DNA of 64,000 bases from Prosopocoilus inquinatus. Lineage: Eukaryota > Arthropoda > Insecta > Coleoptera > Lucanidae. The position numbers and the translations under genes were made by a program. Location of the stretch: positions 16,703,001 through 16,767,000 of the forward strand of contig CM069877.1 in assembly GCA_036172665.1 (NCBI GenBank), given 5' to 3'. Below the pieces are notes generated by a model that saw only the letters and a program-made list of their open reading frames with translations, had not been told where the DNA came from and searched no databases. Below, one piece after another: positions 1-11,999 of the stretch. The number at the start of each line of letters is the position of its first letter. Within the stretch, counting starts at the first letter, position 1.

Positions 1-550
1 GGCAGAAATGGAACACAACCGATGCGACTTTATTTATTTATTTATTTATTTTTTTTGTGTCCTTGATACATTTTTGCTACAGTAAGGGCACAATTTTATT
101 TTCATTATTTTCTTGTATTACGGAATTTATTGATTTTTTAGTTTTATTTTCTTGTATCACGGAATTTATTGATTTTTAGTTAAGCAACTGGTAAATATTC
201 GCAACTAAATAGTACGCTTTATTAAAGCAGCACCACTACTTTGAAATTTTTTGTAGCTAGAGCGCAAAAAAAATGCACATCGTACTTGTTTACTGATTGA
301 ATCAAGCAATTAACTCGACTATTTTCCTTATTTTTATTGTAGATTATTACTATAGTTTGGACAATTTAAATTATTATTTTTTTTTTCTGGTTAGCAAACT
401 TTAGCACTAATCAAAAATAATTTAGCTATTTAATTTTATTTCTGTTAAGCGTTCTTTTTTTTTTTTTTTTTCAATCAACTTTTAGTAAACACTTATTATT
501 AACATTTAGTATTTTGCAGTAAATAGGATGTTTATTTTGTGTATTTATAC
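1..550. other. AT-rich leader upstream of LINE 1
   Basis: No gene is visible. The stretch has T-rich runs, a TTTA microsatellite near 31-50 and a short direct duplication (TTTTCTTGTATYACGGAATT at about 108 and 148). It may hold the 5' UTR of the LINE that follows, but no LINE ORF1 is seen, so the 5' boundary of that element is not determined. Confidence 0.4.
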
Positions 551-3384
551 ATGATAAAGCAGATAAAATTTGGTCATATCAATGTCCGTTCTCTCCTGGC
601 AGGATTTGCAGATTTCAGGGAACACATGATCACGAATGATTATGACTTAATGTTGGTAACTGAGACCTGGCTTAGCGATGACATCATCTCTGACGTTCTA
701 ATGATTCCAGGATACAATCTCATAAGAGTTGACAGGGAAGGCAGAAGGGGTGGTGGCGTCGCAGGTTATATAAAGAGTACATACAGGTATGCTAATTTAG
801 AAGTTGTTCGAGGAGAGGGTCTAGAACAACTATGGCTCAAAATAATTATTTCCAAAAAGATATTTTATGTGGGAGCTCTTTACCGGCCCCCAAATAATTG
901 CTGTGATCTGTTTTTGGAATCCTTAGAAGATGTTTTATCTTCTCTTATACTAGAATGTGATTACCTAGTATGTCTGGGGGACATTAACATAAACCTGCTA
1001 AATCTCGATAACATAAATACCCTAAGCTTTAATTCTTTACTTGACAGTTACGAACTTGTACAACTAATCACAGAGCCAACTAGACTCACTCCGATTTCAG
1101 ACACATTATTAGATGTTATTTTTTGTTATCGGAATCTAAATGTTGATTCTAGTGGGGTATTATCCATGTCTTGTATTTCTGATCATGAGCTAATATGGGC
1201 AGTTTTTCAGGTAAATGTTGAATGTCATGTTCAATTTTTTACAACATATAAAGACTTCAAAGCAATGGATTATAACTCATTTAAAGACGAGCTTGAAATT
1301 TTACCCTTTAATATTATATTTGACATGGATAATATTAACGACATGGTCGAGCATTTTAATGCTTTACTACAATATATTTTTGATAAATATGTACCGCAAA
1401 AAACAGTTCGCATCAGTAAAAGGAAAGCACCTTGGTTAACTGACAATATCAAACTCATGATACGACTCAGAGAAGAAGCTCATAAGCGTTATAAGTCTAG
1501 CCGTAGAACTGAGCACTTCCAATACTATAAATCTTTAAGAAATTTAACAAACACAGCTATAAAAACAGAAAAAGTAGCTTATGCTAAATTCAGGCTTCAA
1601 AAATCCAATGCTAAAACATTATGGAAAGATCTTAATATTCATAACAACACTGTGAAACATACTCCCCTGCCGGAAAATCTGACAGATGTAAATGAAATTA
1701 TCGATTATTTTGTAAATGCAAACAGTTCTTTAAACATTCCCCATCCTGAAACCATCAGTTTTTATAATTACAATAGACTTTTTCCTAAATCTGAGGAATT
1801 TATTTTTCACTCTACAAGTGAAGATGAAGTTTCTAAAATGTTACATTCAATTTCTTCTAATGCAATTGGTAATGACTGTATAAGCATTCGAATGCTGCTC
1901 CTATGTTGTCCATTTATTCTGCCTTTTCTTACATTTATTTTAAACTATTGCATTACTAATAATGTCTACCCAGTAGCCTGGAAATTGACACATGTAATTC
2001 CTTTACCAAAATCTCAACATCCTGTTGATTTCAAAGACCTGAGACCTATTAGTATCCTTCCAACTGTGTCAAAGGTCTTGGAAAAGGTAATGAATACACA
2101 GATAAGAGCTTACTTGGACAAGTATAACATTTTACCAATGAACCAATCTGGATTTCGCCCCAATCATAGCTGCACAACAGTTCTAACTGATGTAATAGAT
2201 GATATTTTGACCGCAGCCGATAAGAATGAATTAACAGCATTGATTTTACTTGACTATTCCAAGGCTTTTGACACAGTTAATCACGAAATTCTTGTTGCCA
2301 TTCTACACTATATAGGTTTCAGTGTCACTGCAACAAATTTTATTTTTGATTATTTATGCAATAGGAAACAAAAAGTTTTTCTTAACAATTGTTACTCAGT
2401 GCCGTTAACCCTGACTTCTGGAGTACCACAAGGTTCTATCTTAGGTCCATTGCTCTTTACAATCTATACCTTTAATTTAAAAAATTGCCTAACTCACTGT
2501 AAAAGTCACTATTATGCAGATGATGCGCAGATTTATTATTCCTTTGCTCCGGACAATGCAGCTGCTGCAAATGATCATATAAATTCCGATTTAGAAAAAC
2601 TAGTGGAAACTTCAAAAAATCATTGTTTGCAATTAAATCCAAAAAAACTGTTGCCTTACTCTTTGGGAGGTTGCTTAGTCAGAAGCTGTATGAAAATTGC
2701 TTATCTATTACTGTTAATAATGTACCTATCAATTTTATAAAACATGCCAGGAATCTGGGGCTTATAGTTGACTCTGAATTAAGATTTAGTAAACATATTG
2801 AACAGTGCATTAGAAGTGCCTACAGTAGCCTAAAATTGCTCTACAGTAACAGATCATATTTAAGTAAAAAATTAAGAACTTTTCTCTGTGAGTCCCTAGT
2901 TCTGTCAAAATTTTCGTTTGCTGATGTGGTTTACGGCTCTTGCTTAAATGCTGCTACTATTAGACGTATACAGTGTGTGCAAAATTCGTGTGTTAGATTT
3001 ATTTGTGGGTTAAAGAGGAGGGACCATGTTACGCACCATTTGAATGAACTTGGAATTCTTAATATGTTAAATAGACGAAAATTACATATCAACTCTTTTT
3101 ACTTAAATATTATACGAATAAAATCTCCACCCTATTTACATAATAAAATACGCTTCAGAACTGACGTACATAATATTAATATAAGGCATAAAAACGTAAT
3201 TACTCCTCCCGCACACAAAACTGCTCTATATGAGCGCTCTTTTACTTTTAATATATCATCGCACTATAACTCTATACCTAATGAGTTTAAATGTCTTAGC
3301 AAATTTAATTTTAAATTGAAATACAAAAAATATCTGCTCGAGTCACAGAGGGCTGGGGGGGATGTCTTCGCTGAGTTGGGATAG
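551..3384 (+). pseudogene. LINE 1 ORF2: AP-like endonuclease and reverse transcriptase, one frameshift
   Basis: The first ATG in frame is at 551. Residues 1-220 form an exonuclease-endonuclease-phosphatase fold: HINVRSL near the start, a TETWL motif, LYRPPN, GDIN, and SDHELIW at the end. These give the nick that primes target-primed reverse transcription. The RT domain follows, with DLRPISILP, NQSGFRP, DYSKAFDTVNH, GVPQGSILGPLLF and the catalytic YYADD box near 2511-2525. The frame closes at 2740, but homologous sequence continues in the next frame to 3384 (thumb and C-terminal region, HARNLGLIVDSELRFSKHI). The break is at an A7 run, 2641-2647, consistent with a one-base indel or sequencing error. 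Without it the protein would be about 940 residues, normal for the family. Confidence 0.85.
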
Positions 3385-3795
3385 TTGTTTTTAATCTGCA
3401 TGCTGATTTAAATTCTGTGCCTGCTTGGAGTGCTTTCATCTGTACATATATATATATATATATTTATAACTCTTTCTCAATTTATCCTAAGGTCAGAGGA
3501 AACGAACTTGGTACTTGATTTGGCATTTATTTATTATTTTTTTTATCTGCTTATGATAGTTTATTACTACAGTGCTTCTGTTAAGGTAACAGCTGTAAGG
3601 TATAATTACTGTTTGCTCACTCACAGCTTCACTTTAAATATTACCTTTTGTATTGTCCAATAAGGTTAAGTGGTAGAGCAATCTGTGACTTCGGCCACAG
3701 ATTGAACTTCGCCTTTTGTCCCATAGTTACAACTTTTATTGTATATATAACATTGTTCTATATGTTCCTGTCAAATGTGTATGGGACAATAAAGA

Positions 3796-3797
<2 letters not shown>

Positions 3798-3828
<31 letters not shown>
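3798..3828 (+). repeat. (ATT)n tail of LINE 1
   Basis: Perfect trinucleotide run directly after the 3' UTR signal GGGACAATAAAG. It marks the 3' terminus of the retrotransposon. Confidence 0.85.
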
Positions 3829-3829
<1 letters not shown>

Positions 3830-3845
3830 GAAACTTAGAAGTCTG

Positions 3846-4044
3846 ATGCCCGGTTTCTGAAAGATAGATAACTTTATGTAGAGCTAAACTCAAGATAAAC
3901 TCACCATAACTTCTAAAAACCGTTTCTCAAAACTTTATCCGTGGATAAAGCCTAAACGTAAACAGTTTATACTTTGCATAAAGTTATCTGTGAATAAAAA
4001 AATATCTTTACATAAAGTTATTTATCATTTCAGAAACCGGGCAT
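3846..4044. mobile_element. Palindromic MITE, copy 1 (CCCGGTTTCTG family)
   Basis: The ends are ATGCCCGGTTTCTGAAA and its exact reverse complement (17 bp). The inverted similarity continues inward for about 38 bp (ATAACTTTATGTAGAG against CTTTACATAAAGTTAT). About 199 bp, no coding capacity. The superfamily is not clear. Confidence 0.75.
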
Positions 4045-4078
4045 GAATTATCTAATCGCAGTTTAAAACAAAGTAATT

Positions 4079-4281
4079 CCCGGTTTCTGGAACGATTCAT
4101 AACTCTATGTAGAGATAAACTCACGATAAATTCACCATAACTTCTAAAAATCCTTTCTTAAAATTTTATTTCTAGGTAAAGTGTGTACGTAGCAATGTAA
4201 AGAATTTATACTTTTCATAAAGTTATCTGTCAAGAAAAATTTGTGCTTACCTAAAGTTATTTATCGTTTCAGAAACCGGGC
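4079..4281. mobile_element. Palindromic MITE, copy 2 (CCCGGTTTCTG family)
   Basis: A diverged direct copy of the element at 3846-4044, 35 bp downstream and in the same orientation. It ends in CCCGGTTTCTGG and CAGAAACCGGG with the same internal TAACTTCTAAAAATCC segment. The tandem spacing suggests insertion next to an existing copy or a local duplication. Confidence 0.72.
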
Positions 4282-4311
4282 ATTATACTTCTAGTTATTT
4301 GTATAATTAGG

Positions 4312-4373
4312 CCAGAAACTGTACTTTTGCGAGTATGAGCACAATTTGTGAATACTCGTAAAAAAGTTTCTGG
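4312..4373. repeat. Short hairpin
   Basis: CCAGAAAC...GCGAGTAT pairs with ATACTCGT...GTTTCTGG, giving an imperfect stem of about 22 bp over a loop of about 17 nt. It abuts the foldback element at 4380. Confidence 0.5.
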
Positions 4374-4379
4374 ACGTGT

Positions 4380-5181
4380 GATAGTATATTTTTAATGATG
4401 GATTTTGAAATTATTTTCTCTTTTTGATGGTGCAAGAGTTTTATCACCTTGGATGACAAAAATTCTCATAAAAAGACCAAAAACTATTCCATCGCAGTAA
4501 ACCAGTAGATTATGGTGCGAAAATGACTTTATTCCTTGTGATATGTTTTGCTTCGAAATCTAGTTGACCATGACTGATAAAACAGATAATAATCCTCCAT
4601 TGTCTACTAAATGACAGAGTTTGTAAGAGACTTTAGAATCTATAAACTTAAAAGATACAGTTTTAACTTAAAAAGTAGGTATTTGGTAATCATTAGCATG
4701 AATTATCCTCATGAAGAACTAGTCGATATGATATTTATCACTGGAGAGGGCCAAAAGGTCAGTGTTTTGTATTACTCTAGAAAGTCGTACATTTGAACAA
4801 ACTTAACTGATTTTTTTTTCTTAAGGTGTGATTCCGTACGATAACTTAGAATTTTGTTTATTAACTTTGTTGGAATTAAGGTAATTTTCAAAAGGTAACA
4901 AGTAATTTACTATTAACTTACAAATTTGCGAAATATAGATGCTACAGTTAGTTAAAAACACCCTGTGTGGTCACCTTCAACGTCATTGGGTAAGTTTTAG
5001 TTCTTGTTGTTGACGACCAATACTTGTGTAAACACTCGAGACATGTGAAATTTTCGCACATTATCCGTATTACTACGATGGAAAAGTTTTTGGTATTTTT
5101 CTAAAAAAAATTGTTATCTAAGACAGCAAAACTCTTATACCATCAGAAAGAGAAAGAAATTGATTATTATAAATATACTAC
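4380..5181. mobile_element. Foldback element with arms of about 140 bp
   Basis: The left arm (about 4382-4525) and right arm (about 5040-5180) are inverted copies. Shared blocks include TAGTATATTT, TTTTCTCTTTYTGATGGT, AAGAGTTTT, CCAAAAACTWTTCCATCG and GTGCGAAAAT. The unique centre of about 500 bp contains a short open frame that resembles the start of a DUF4817-type transposase. This looks like an internally deleted, non-autonomous derivative of an IS630/Tc1-like transposon. A target duplication was not identified. Confidence 0.6.
4698..4796 (+). pseudogene. N-terminal scrap of a DUF4817-type transposase
   Basis: From the ATG at 4698 the frame reads MNYPHEELVDMIFITGEGQK before similarity stops. 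The E-L-V-D-M-hydrophobic-G-E pattern is how many arthropod DUF4817 proteins begin; this is the helix-turn-helix that precedes the DDE domain in one IS630-like group. The rest of the transposase is missing. The call rests on about 20 residues and on its place just inside the left arm of a foldback element. A full transposase of this type lies at 28584-29640. Confidence 0.4.
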
Positions 5182-5239
5182 GTAAAAAAGGAGCCGCTCG
5201 AAAACAATTGCAGATTGACGTTAACTAATTTAACAAACT

Positions 5240-6475
5240 TATACGTATTTATATATCTGAAAAATTTGACGTTTTTTGGCTATAATTCTATTGACAGTTC
5301 CCATCCAAGTGAACTAGTTTTGTTGTAGCATTTGAGAAAAAGTAATTTTGTGTTAACACGGAGATCTCGCGTGAAAATTTTCGTGCCATGATTTTTTACA
5401 ATTTCAAATGTGGTCTAACGCCGAAACAATGCCTCAAGCGGCTTTATTTGGCTTTTGGAGATGAAGCACCATCAAAGAGCAGTGTTTATAATTGGTTTGC
5501 CAAATTCCAGCGTGGACGTACCTCTCTCAGTGACGAATTTCGTGAAGGTCTTCCATCAACATCTGTTGTTACCACTAATGTAGATGCTGTGCGTGAAATG
5601 CTTGAGCGAGATCGACAAGTGACATACCGTGAGATTCAAGCATCCTTACGCATTGACATGAAAGCAATACACCAGATTTTGCATGATCATTTGAACGTAC
5701 GCTTTGCACTCGTTGGATCCCACACAATTTAACAGAAGCGCAAAACCGGGGTCGTGTCAAATGGTACGAAGAAATGCTCAAGAAATTCAATGGAGGTCGT
5801 TCAAATTTATTTTATAACATCGTTACTGGTGACGAAACGTGGATCTATTCGTACGAGCCAGAAAGTAAACAATAATCTACCGTTTGGGTATTTCAAAATG
5901 AACCAAAACTAATAAAAGTTGTCCGGTCACGCAGTGCTGCGAAGCAAATGATTGCTTGTTTCTTTGGTTTAACTGGACATGTAGCAACCGTGACTTTAGA
6001 GGATCGAAAACCGTGAATGCTTATTGGTATACTACAATTTGTTTGCCGGAAGTCATCGATCAAATAAGAAGAAACAATCGAAATCGACGAATTATTCTCC
6101 ATCATGACAACGCCAGCTCTCACTCAGCCCGTCAAACAGTTGATTTTTTGTCCAACAAAAATTTTGAATTAATGACTCATTGTCCATATTCACCTGATTT
6201 ATCACCTAATGATTTCTTTTTGTCCCCAAATATCAAAAATAAAATGCTTGGTGAGCGATTTTCGTCGGCTGAAGCAGCGGTTGAAACATTCCGGACGGAC
6301 ACTGGTTTCTGAGGTACCATCTTTAGAGTGGAAAACGTGCCTTAGAAATTGGTTCGAGCGTATGCAAAAGTGTATTGACGTCAAAGACGAATACTTCGAA
6401 AAACAATGATACCGTTTACCAAATTTCATATGCGTTTTTTCTTACAGTTTCCAACAACTTTTCCAGCAGCGCACG
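5240..6475 (+). mobile_element. mariner element, copy 1 (left end lost)
   Basis: The right end carries TTTTCCAGCAGCGCACG followed by TA at 6476-6477. This matches the terminal repeat of the better preserved copy at 54329-55631. The left terminal repeat cannot be found; similarity to copy 2 fades at about 5240-5290. Target site TA, as expected for mariner. Confidence 0.82.
5358..6409 (+). pseudogene. mariner transposase (DD34D), inactive
   Basis: The paired HTH region comes first (GDEAPSKSSVYNWFAKFQRGR), then the catalytic part: first Asp in VTGDETWIYSYEP, second in HHDNASSHSA, third in YSPDLSPNDFF, the D34D signature. Damage visible here: the start codon is ACG at 5358 where the other copy has ATG; 4 bases are missing near 5702 relative to copy 2; an in-frame TAA at 5873-5875 replaces the second of two expected Gln codons; one A is missing at 6005-6010 (CGAAAACCGTG). 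The TAA and the missing A are shared with the copy at 54.4-55.5 kb, so the common ancestor was already dead. Confidence 0.88.
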
Positions 6476-6477
6476 TA

Positions 6478-7267
6478 GTCCTTGACATGTCAAACAATTT
6501 TTCTTAAAAGTTTATTGCCCGTATCTCTATTGATAAGAAAGTTATTACAGAAATGCAGAAATATAATTCACCCGGTATATAAACAGAATTAAGAGACATT
6601 AATTTTTGCTTTTAATGTTTCTAGATAACCCAGATGGAGAGTCGTTTCCCCTTAAACGAGTGAAATTCGTTGCGATGAAATTTCCTTCGAAACAATAAAT
6701 TGACGTTGCTTTCGTCCCAACTTCAATCCAAAGTACTTATGTAAAACTCTTTAGGCATCGAGAAACTTTTAAATTACGACCGAAAGTGATTAACTCGAAA
6801 AGAATTGTGTTTCCGAAAGCCTCCCCGGTAATAGGGTTAGGGAGAAAGGTTTAAAATGGATTGATACTGAATACTTATCGGACTTTTTATGACGTCTGAT
6901 GCATAGCCAGCTTAGATTGGGCTCAGATTGTCGACCGCATCTGGTTTCCAATTTATCTAATGAGCTATTCTGGATTCTCGATTCTTTTTATCAATTTCGC
7001 CGACGACAGCTTCGAAAAAATGTCGAAGGAAATTTGTCGAGACGGCAATTTCTCTTTTGTGATAAATAAAGATAAAGGTAATAAATTATTTCACTCGCTA
7101 TCACTGCTAACATATGATATTACTAAAATTATTTCTTTCTACTCCCGTACGTAGTAGTAGTAGTATTTTCACATATTGATCGCAGTATGTGATTTCTTAC
7201 TAATATGTAATGGCATGAAGGTTAAGTACAAGTACCTACTGGATGAGTAAAGAACACATGTATGTAA
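6478..7267. other. No gene recognised
   Basis: AT-rich sequence between the mariner and a MITE. A phrase CACCCGGTATATAAAC near 6571 resembles the outer edge of common insect MITEs, but no partner end was found. Short frames here have no recognisable similarity. Confidence 0.4.
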
Positions 7268-7477
7268 AGGTGAGTTCATAACGGAGCTGTGATGATAGAT
7301 GGCTTTTTCTGCTCGCAGAATAGCCTGTTTAATTCTCATTGCTACAATCGCTTATATGTGTGCTTATACGAGTATTCGAAGCTCCTTTTTTGAACATAAG
7401 CATTTAAATACGTGTTTCTAATTATCAGCGCTATTCGAAATCTGCGCTGTAATCACAGCTTGGTTGTGAACTTACCC
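7268..7477. mobile_element. MITE with terminal repeats of about 30 bp
   Basis: The left end AGGTGAGTTCATAACGGAGC and the reverse complement of the right end, AGGGTAAGTTCACAACCAAGC, align over about 30 bp. The element is flanked on both sides by TAA, which would fit a 3-bp PIF/Harbinger-type target duplication; that assignment is tentative. Confidence 0.65.
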
Positions 7478-7619
7478 TAACGAAGTGTGCGGTACACCAC
7501 ACTCCGTTCGCTTTGATATACTAAAAGCAACGCCGGCCCCGGAGCGGACCGGTTTTGCACAGTATACGTTACCCGCGTTATACGGCATAGCGTCCTCTAT
7601 TATAGTGATGCAACGAGTC

Positions 7620-7960
7620 GCTGTTTTTAAGAATCGAGTCGACTCGAATACTTTTATAAAAGAATCGAGTCTTGACTCGAGTCAAGAGACTCGAGTCCAG
7701 ATTAAAAGACTCGAGTACTTAACTGAAAGTCGCCGTTTGAAAGAATCAAGTCGACTGGAATCAATTGACTCGGTCCAGATCAAAAGACTCGAGTACTTAG
7801 CAGAAAATCGGCGTTTGAAAGAATCGAGTCGACTCGAGTTCAGATCAAAAGTACTCGAGTACTCGAATTGAACTCGGGAGTCGCCGTTTTAAAGAATGTA
7901 ATAAATTTGAACATTTTTATAAAAAATGCGAGTTTTGACTCGAGTTCACATAAAAGTTTC
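7620..7960. repeat. Subterminal ACTCGAGT repeat array
   Basis: About three irregular copies of a unit near 90 bp. Each contains GAATCGAGTCGACTCGA-like palindromes, CAGATCAAAAGACTCGAGTACTT and a GTCGCCGTTT-type motif. Dense self-complementary words just inside a hAT terminus are likely transposase binding sites (inference). Confidence 0.6.
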
Positions 7961-8628
7961 GAACATTTAACTGAACCCGGAAATATGAGTACTCATGACT
8001 TTACTACTTTTTTCCTGCTAGTAGAATCGATAGATTAAAGGTGCAGTGTTTTTGTTTACATTTTTAACGGTATCAACACTCTATTTTAGATACGTATATC
8101 AAAATATGTAAAAAGTAAGTTTTAGGGATTTATTTGAATCCAGAATTTATTAAGAAAAAATTAAACAAGTCCCGATCGGAAACCCAAATGACTGATTCCG
8201 TTTGGAACCGCATCAAGATATTTCCTACGCCGACGTTTTGCTCTTCATTGCAGAAGAAATTCCTCAGAGCTGCTAATGGTGTTCTATTGCTTCCCGCCAG
8301 TTTCAATAACCAGGAAGAGCTGCAGCCAGCAATAGCAGTCCTGAGGAGGTTCTTCTACAATGAAGGGCGAAATGACGGCAGTGGAAGAAATAGTAATGAT
8401 GTGTTTTCAACCGGTAGCCAATTCAATCATTGATGACGGCTGTAGAAACATTCGAGTTAAACCAACATTATTTGAAATGGAACTTGCAACATATTTTTTT
8501 GAATTAAGAAAGATTTCTAGTGCAACAATTTGTAGTTTGTCTATATTTGGTTTCATACTTTTCATGGTATTTGAGCTTGAAATTATTAAGGTTTGATTTA
8601 CTTTTATTAATTTATTTTATAACGTACG

Positions 8629-9017
8629 GAGGAAACTGAAAAGGCAGCTATAGAAGATCAAAATAAAGCTTTTTTCTTAATTCGTTTTTGACCAAAACCC
8701 TAAGAAAGTTACAGTTAAGTTTCTTAATTTCTTCTTTAATTGACGCAAAAATCAAATATCCCTAACTTTTACGAGACTAGATTTTTTGAAAATAGGTGTT
8801 TATTGTAATGCATCGTTCAATTAAGTCTGAAATACGAAAATTTAAAATGTACAATATTACTACAGGTAGTAACTTTTACTTGTTAATTAATTTCATAATA
8901 AACTCTCGTAACTTTCTAGTTACGTAGTTTTCACCAAAAGTTTATTAAGAAAAAGTCTTTAATTTGATCTTCTCTATCTACCCTTTTAATCTCTTCCATA
9001 TGTTATGAGACACCCAG
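8629..9017. mobile_element. MITE family AACGTACGGAGG, copy A
   Basis: The ends TATAACGTACGGAGGAAACTG and inverted CATAACATATGGAAGAGATT continue as terminal repeats of about 60 bp (GATCAAA, CTTTTTTCTTAAT). Nested within the hAT-like element. Related copies lie at 30468-30711 and 50011-50542. The outer GGGTGTCTC block survives only on the right side here. Confidence 0.72.
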
Positions 9018-9770
9018 TTAATTACAATTAGTGTTAATTACTGTTACGAATTAAGAACTCTTGTTAATGCAAAGATCTACTAAAATAAATACACATTTTT
9101 TTTTAATATAAATATCGTAAAAAACAGAAAATGCAAATAAACAAAATAACATAGACATGTACCTATATCTTGAATTAGGAATTAAGTATTTTTCTTAATC
9201 CAAGAATAGATCTGCTAATATGGAATACCCAGTATTTTGGAAATAAGAAGCGCCATCTATTAAACGACTCTGGCATTAACATGAGTTTCGGTATTATAGG
9301 TCACTACTACAGAGGTACTTAGCCGGTAAGACTGCGTAACTTTACAGTACATGATTTTGTGAATTTATCGTTTTGGAAGTTTTCGTGCGGTACGAGAAAA
9401 ATGTATTTTGGCGTATTTTTTAAAATAAAAGTGTTTTTTTTTACACCAAAGTTAGTTTGTTATAGTGTAGATTAGTACAACAGATGATATTTTACCTCAT
9501 TAATTCAAAGTATTGTATACTTTCTCTTATTTCATGTCACCCCAACTGACTATTCCATATTACCCTCCATTTTAAATCATACCATGAAAATGCAGTTTTT
9601 TTAATTTGTTGCAGAATTTTCCCCAAAAATATGTTTTTCTTAAATTTATTATAGTATACAATCGTTGGAGAACAAAAAAAGAATTTTTAATTAAAACATC
9701 TGAGTGTTTAGTATCTTAGTTCAGAATTTATTACGACCCAAAGAATGGGTATTCCATATATGCCGACTTT

Positions 9771-10004
9771 ACAGTTGAATGCAAAGAAAAAGTAGAGAAA
9801 ATACAGTTTCCTATAATTATTCTTTCTGAAAATGGTAGTGATTAAGGACGACTTCATAGATAACTTTAGAAAAATTTAAAAGCTTTGAAAATTAACAAGT
9901 TTAAAATTGTGGTAAAATCTGTGAATTCGGCTTTAATCTATGGCATTTTGAGGAAGAATAATTACAGGAAACTGTAATTTGTTTACTTTTTTGCTTTCAA
10001 CTGT
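9771..10004. mobile_element. Palindromic MITE (ACAGTTGAA... family)
   Basis: Arms of about 64 bp: ACAGTTGAATGCAAAGAAAA at the left is mirrored by TTTGCTTTCAACTGT at the right, with CAGTTTCCTATAATTATTCTT against GAATAATTACAGGAAACTG. A second, half-length copy is at 56168-56340. Confidence 0.65.
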
Positions 10005-10401
10005 ATATTGAACGTTCCGTTTAAAAAAAACGAAGTTCATTCTATATTTTGCTAGATTTGCTGGTGGTTCAGATAAATTTAAAATTATGTAACTATGTAA
10101 TATTATTTGACATGTCTCATAATAAAGTGTGCAGGTACTGTGTAAAATAAAAAGAAAAACTTATTTACTATGTAATTGCATGTTTAGTTGAATTAAAATT
10201 ATTTTCTTTAAAAGAAAACAAAATATAGAGCATAGAGCCACAAATTTATCTTTAAATGAGTATTAGTCTCCAGTTTTTATTTAACAATATTTAACAGCCT
10301 TTTCAGTTACAAAAAACAGTACTCCCTTTGAAATTTTAGGACTTATTTATATTTTTTATGTAATCTTTTTCATAAAATATAAAAAAGAAATAATGACCGC
10401 C

Positions 10402-10458
10402 ATCAAGCCGCCCCGATATCAAGCGTCTGAAGCCGCCCCGATATCAAACGTCTGACTG
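10402..10458. repeat. Two-unit tandem repeat, about 25 bp
   Basis: AAGCCGCCCCGATATCAA followed by RCGTCTG occurs twice in a row, with one mismatch. It is GC-rich against the AT-rich surround. Confidence 0.6.
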
Positions 10459-10673
10459 TCAAAGTTATTGCGGCAGTCGACTGTTTTAGCAAAAGCATAG
10501 TACATCTAAAACGAACGGAACTTGTCAAACGCTAGCGCTTGTTGCCTGTACGCGTAATCTCAATTCTAAACTCGGTACTCATTCACTCGTTACCCACTGA
10601 GGAGGAGACTCTATAAAGAGAATCCAATAAAATTCAGTCTGACATCGAGTCTACTCGACTCGTGGCATCACTA

Positions 10674-11088
10674 TCTATTCACTGTTGAAAAAAAAAATTC
10701 GCAGCAATCCATGCAAAATTAACGTGTCTTTACTTGATCGTTCAATTTTTCACTGACATTTATTGAACGTACCTTAAGCTAACAAATTATTCATCTTGAA
10801 AACTGCTTCACGTTAAATTTTCCATTTGGTAATTTTTGCTCTTTATGGAAGTAAACAAACATTTGTTCACAACTAACTTTCGTACTAAACTGCAGTCATC
10901 TTGGTGTACTTACACAAGTGAACAAAAAACATTGTTGGAATGTTATTTTAGTTCAAGAACCTGCATCCTGCAAAAAAATGGTGTGTGAACAGCAGTAAGT
11001 ACAAGTGTAAGACCGACATTCTATGCGGGTAAAATGCTTTGCATAAATTTATTCAATGTAAATTCTTTTATCGCTGCATTAATTTCTA
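10674..11088. other. No gene recognised, upstream of the split transposase
   Basis: Probably the decayed 5' part of the IS630-like element that continues at 11089, but no readable transposase N-terminus or terminal repeat was found. Confidence 0.35.
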
Positions 11089-11999
11089 GGAACTCTAACT
11101 GCAGAACAATATCGCAATGATATTTTAACACCATTCATGGAATAGCTTCACGACGATGAGCTACTTTCAACGAGACGAGGTCACTGCACGTTAGTGGTGG
11201 GCCTTTCGACAGTCGGAACTATCGATAGTGCTATCGAAAGCGATTACTATCGATAGTGCTATGGATAGTGGGAATATCGGTAAGACTATCGATAGCACTA
11301 TCGCTAGTACCATGCGATCAACGGAATTTATAATTTGAGTAGGCTGTGATACTTTCCAAAAAGTTGGCAACACGGTCTTGCAGTTTGAAATTATAAATTT
11401 GAGAAATATATTTATTTTTTTAATTATTGATAAACGCATTTGTCTTATGGAACCTCCCCTAATATTCTAAAAAAACGATTTAAACCAGCATCCATACAAA
11501 ATAAAATAACAAAATAAAGATTATTATACAAAGCACGAGCGTAACTTCAAATATGACAACTGTCAATTTATTATATATTTCTCAGTGTATTCAACCACAC
11601 AGTAAAAAATAACACCAATCACAGCCTCCTCTAATTATGAATTCCGTTGATCGCGCGGTACTATCGGTCAGGATTGGAAAAAAAAAACTGTTTTTTTTTA
11701 AAGAACAAAACTTCTGTTTTTTTTGTTTTAAACAGTTTTTTTTAAACATGTTTTAAACAAAAAAAAAACAGCTTTTAAATGTTTAAATTGCCCTTACAGC
11801 TTACATAAAAAGATATATATTATTATTATTATTATTTGATATTTGTGTAAAAAAAAGAATTTATTCAAATTCGATCTCTAATTAATAGAAAGATGAAAAG
11901 TTTGTAATGTTAGATTATGTACCCTTTTAAAAATAAGGTATGTACCTTTATAATAATTTAAATCATTTAAGGCAGAGCTTGATTTATTCAGGATCTACG

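Larger units (their letters stand above)
551..3829 (+). mobile_element. CR1/Jockey-type non-LTR retrotransposon (LINE 1)
   Basis: The element has an endonuclease plus reverse transcriptase ORF, a 3' UTR of about 415 bp, and a 3' end of the form AATAAA-like signal followed by an (ATT)n tail at 3798-3828. Such microsatellite tails, rather than poly(A), are typical of CR1/Jockey-group elements in insects. No ORF1 (nucleocapsid) is present upstream, so the copy is 5' truncated or its ORF1 has decayed. The coding part is almost intact, which suggests a fairly recent insertion. Clade assignment is inference from motif style; a tree of the RT domain would settle it. Confidence 0.85.
7603..10673. mobile_element. 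hAT-like element, 3.07 kb, no recognisable transposase
   Basis: The ends are TAGTGATGCAACGAGTCG and, inverted, TAGTGATGCCACGAGTCG (17 of 18). Flanks CTCTATTA and TCTATTCA look like a decayed 8-bp target duplication. Inside each end are repeated ACTCGAGT/GACTCGAG words, as hAT elements often have in subterminal regions. The interior holds at least two nested MITEs. Open frames around 8134-8596 show no similarity I recognise, so the element is either a gutted hAT or a large non-autonomous one. Confidence 0.65.

Noticed and set aside
7690..7880. Repeated ACTCGAGT units considered as a CRISPR-like array
   Set aside because: Eukaryotic context, irregular units, palindromic words and position inside a hAT end explain them.
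8134..8596. Two overlapping open frames inside the hAT-like element
   Set aside because: No hAT motif (BED finger, dimerisation region) and no other similarity; not called as a gene.
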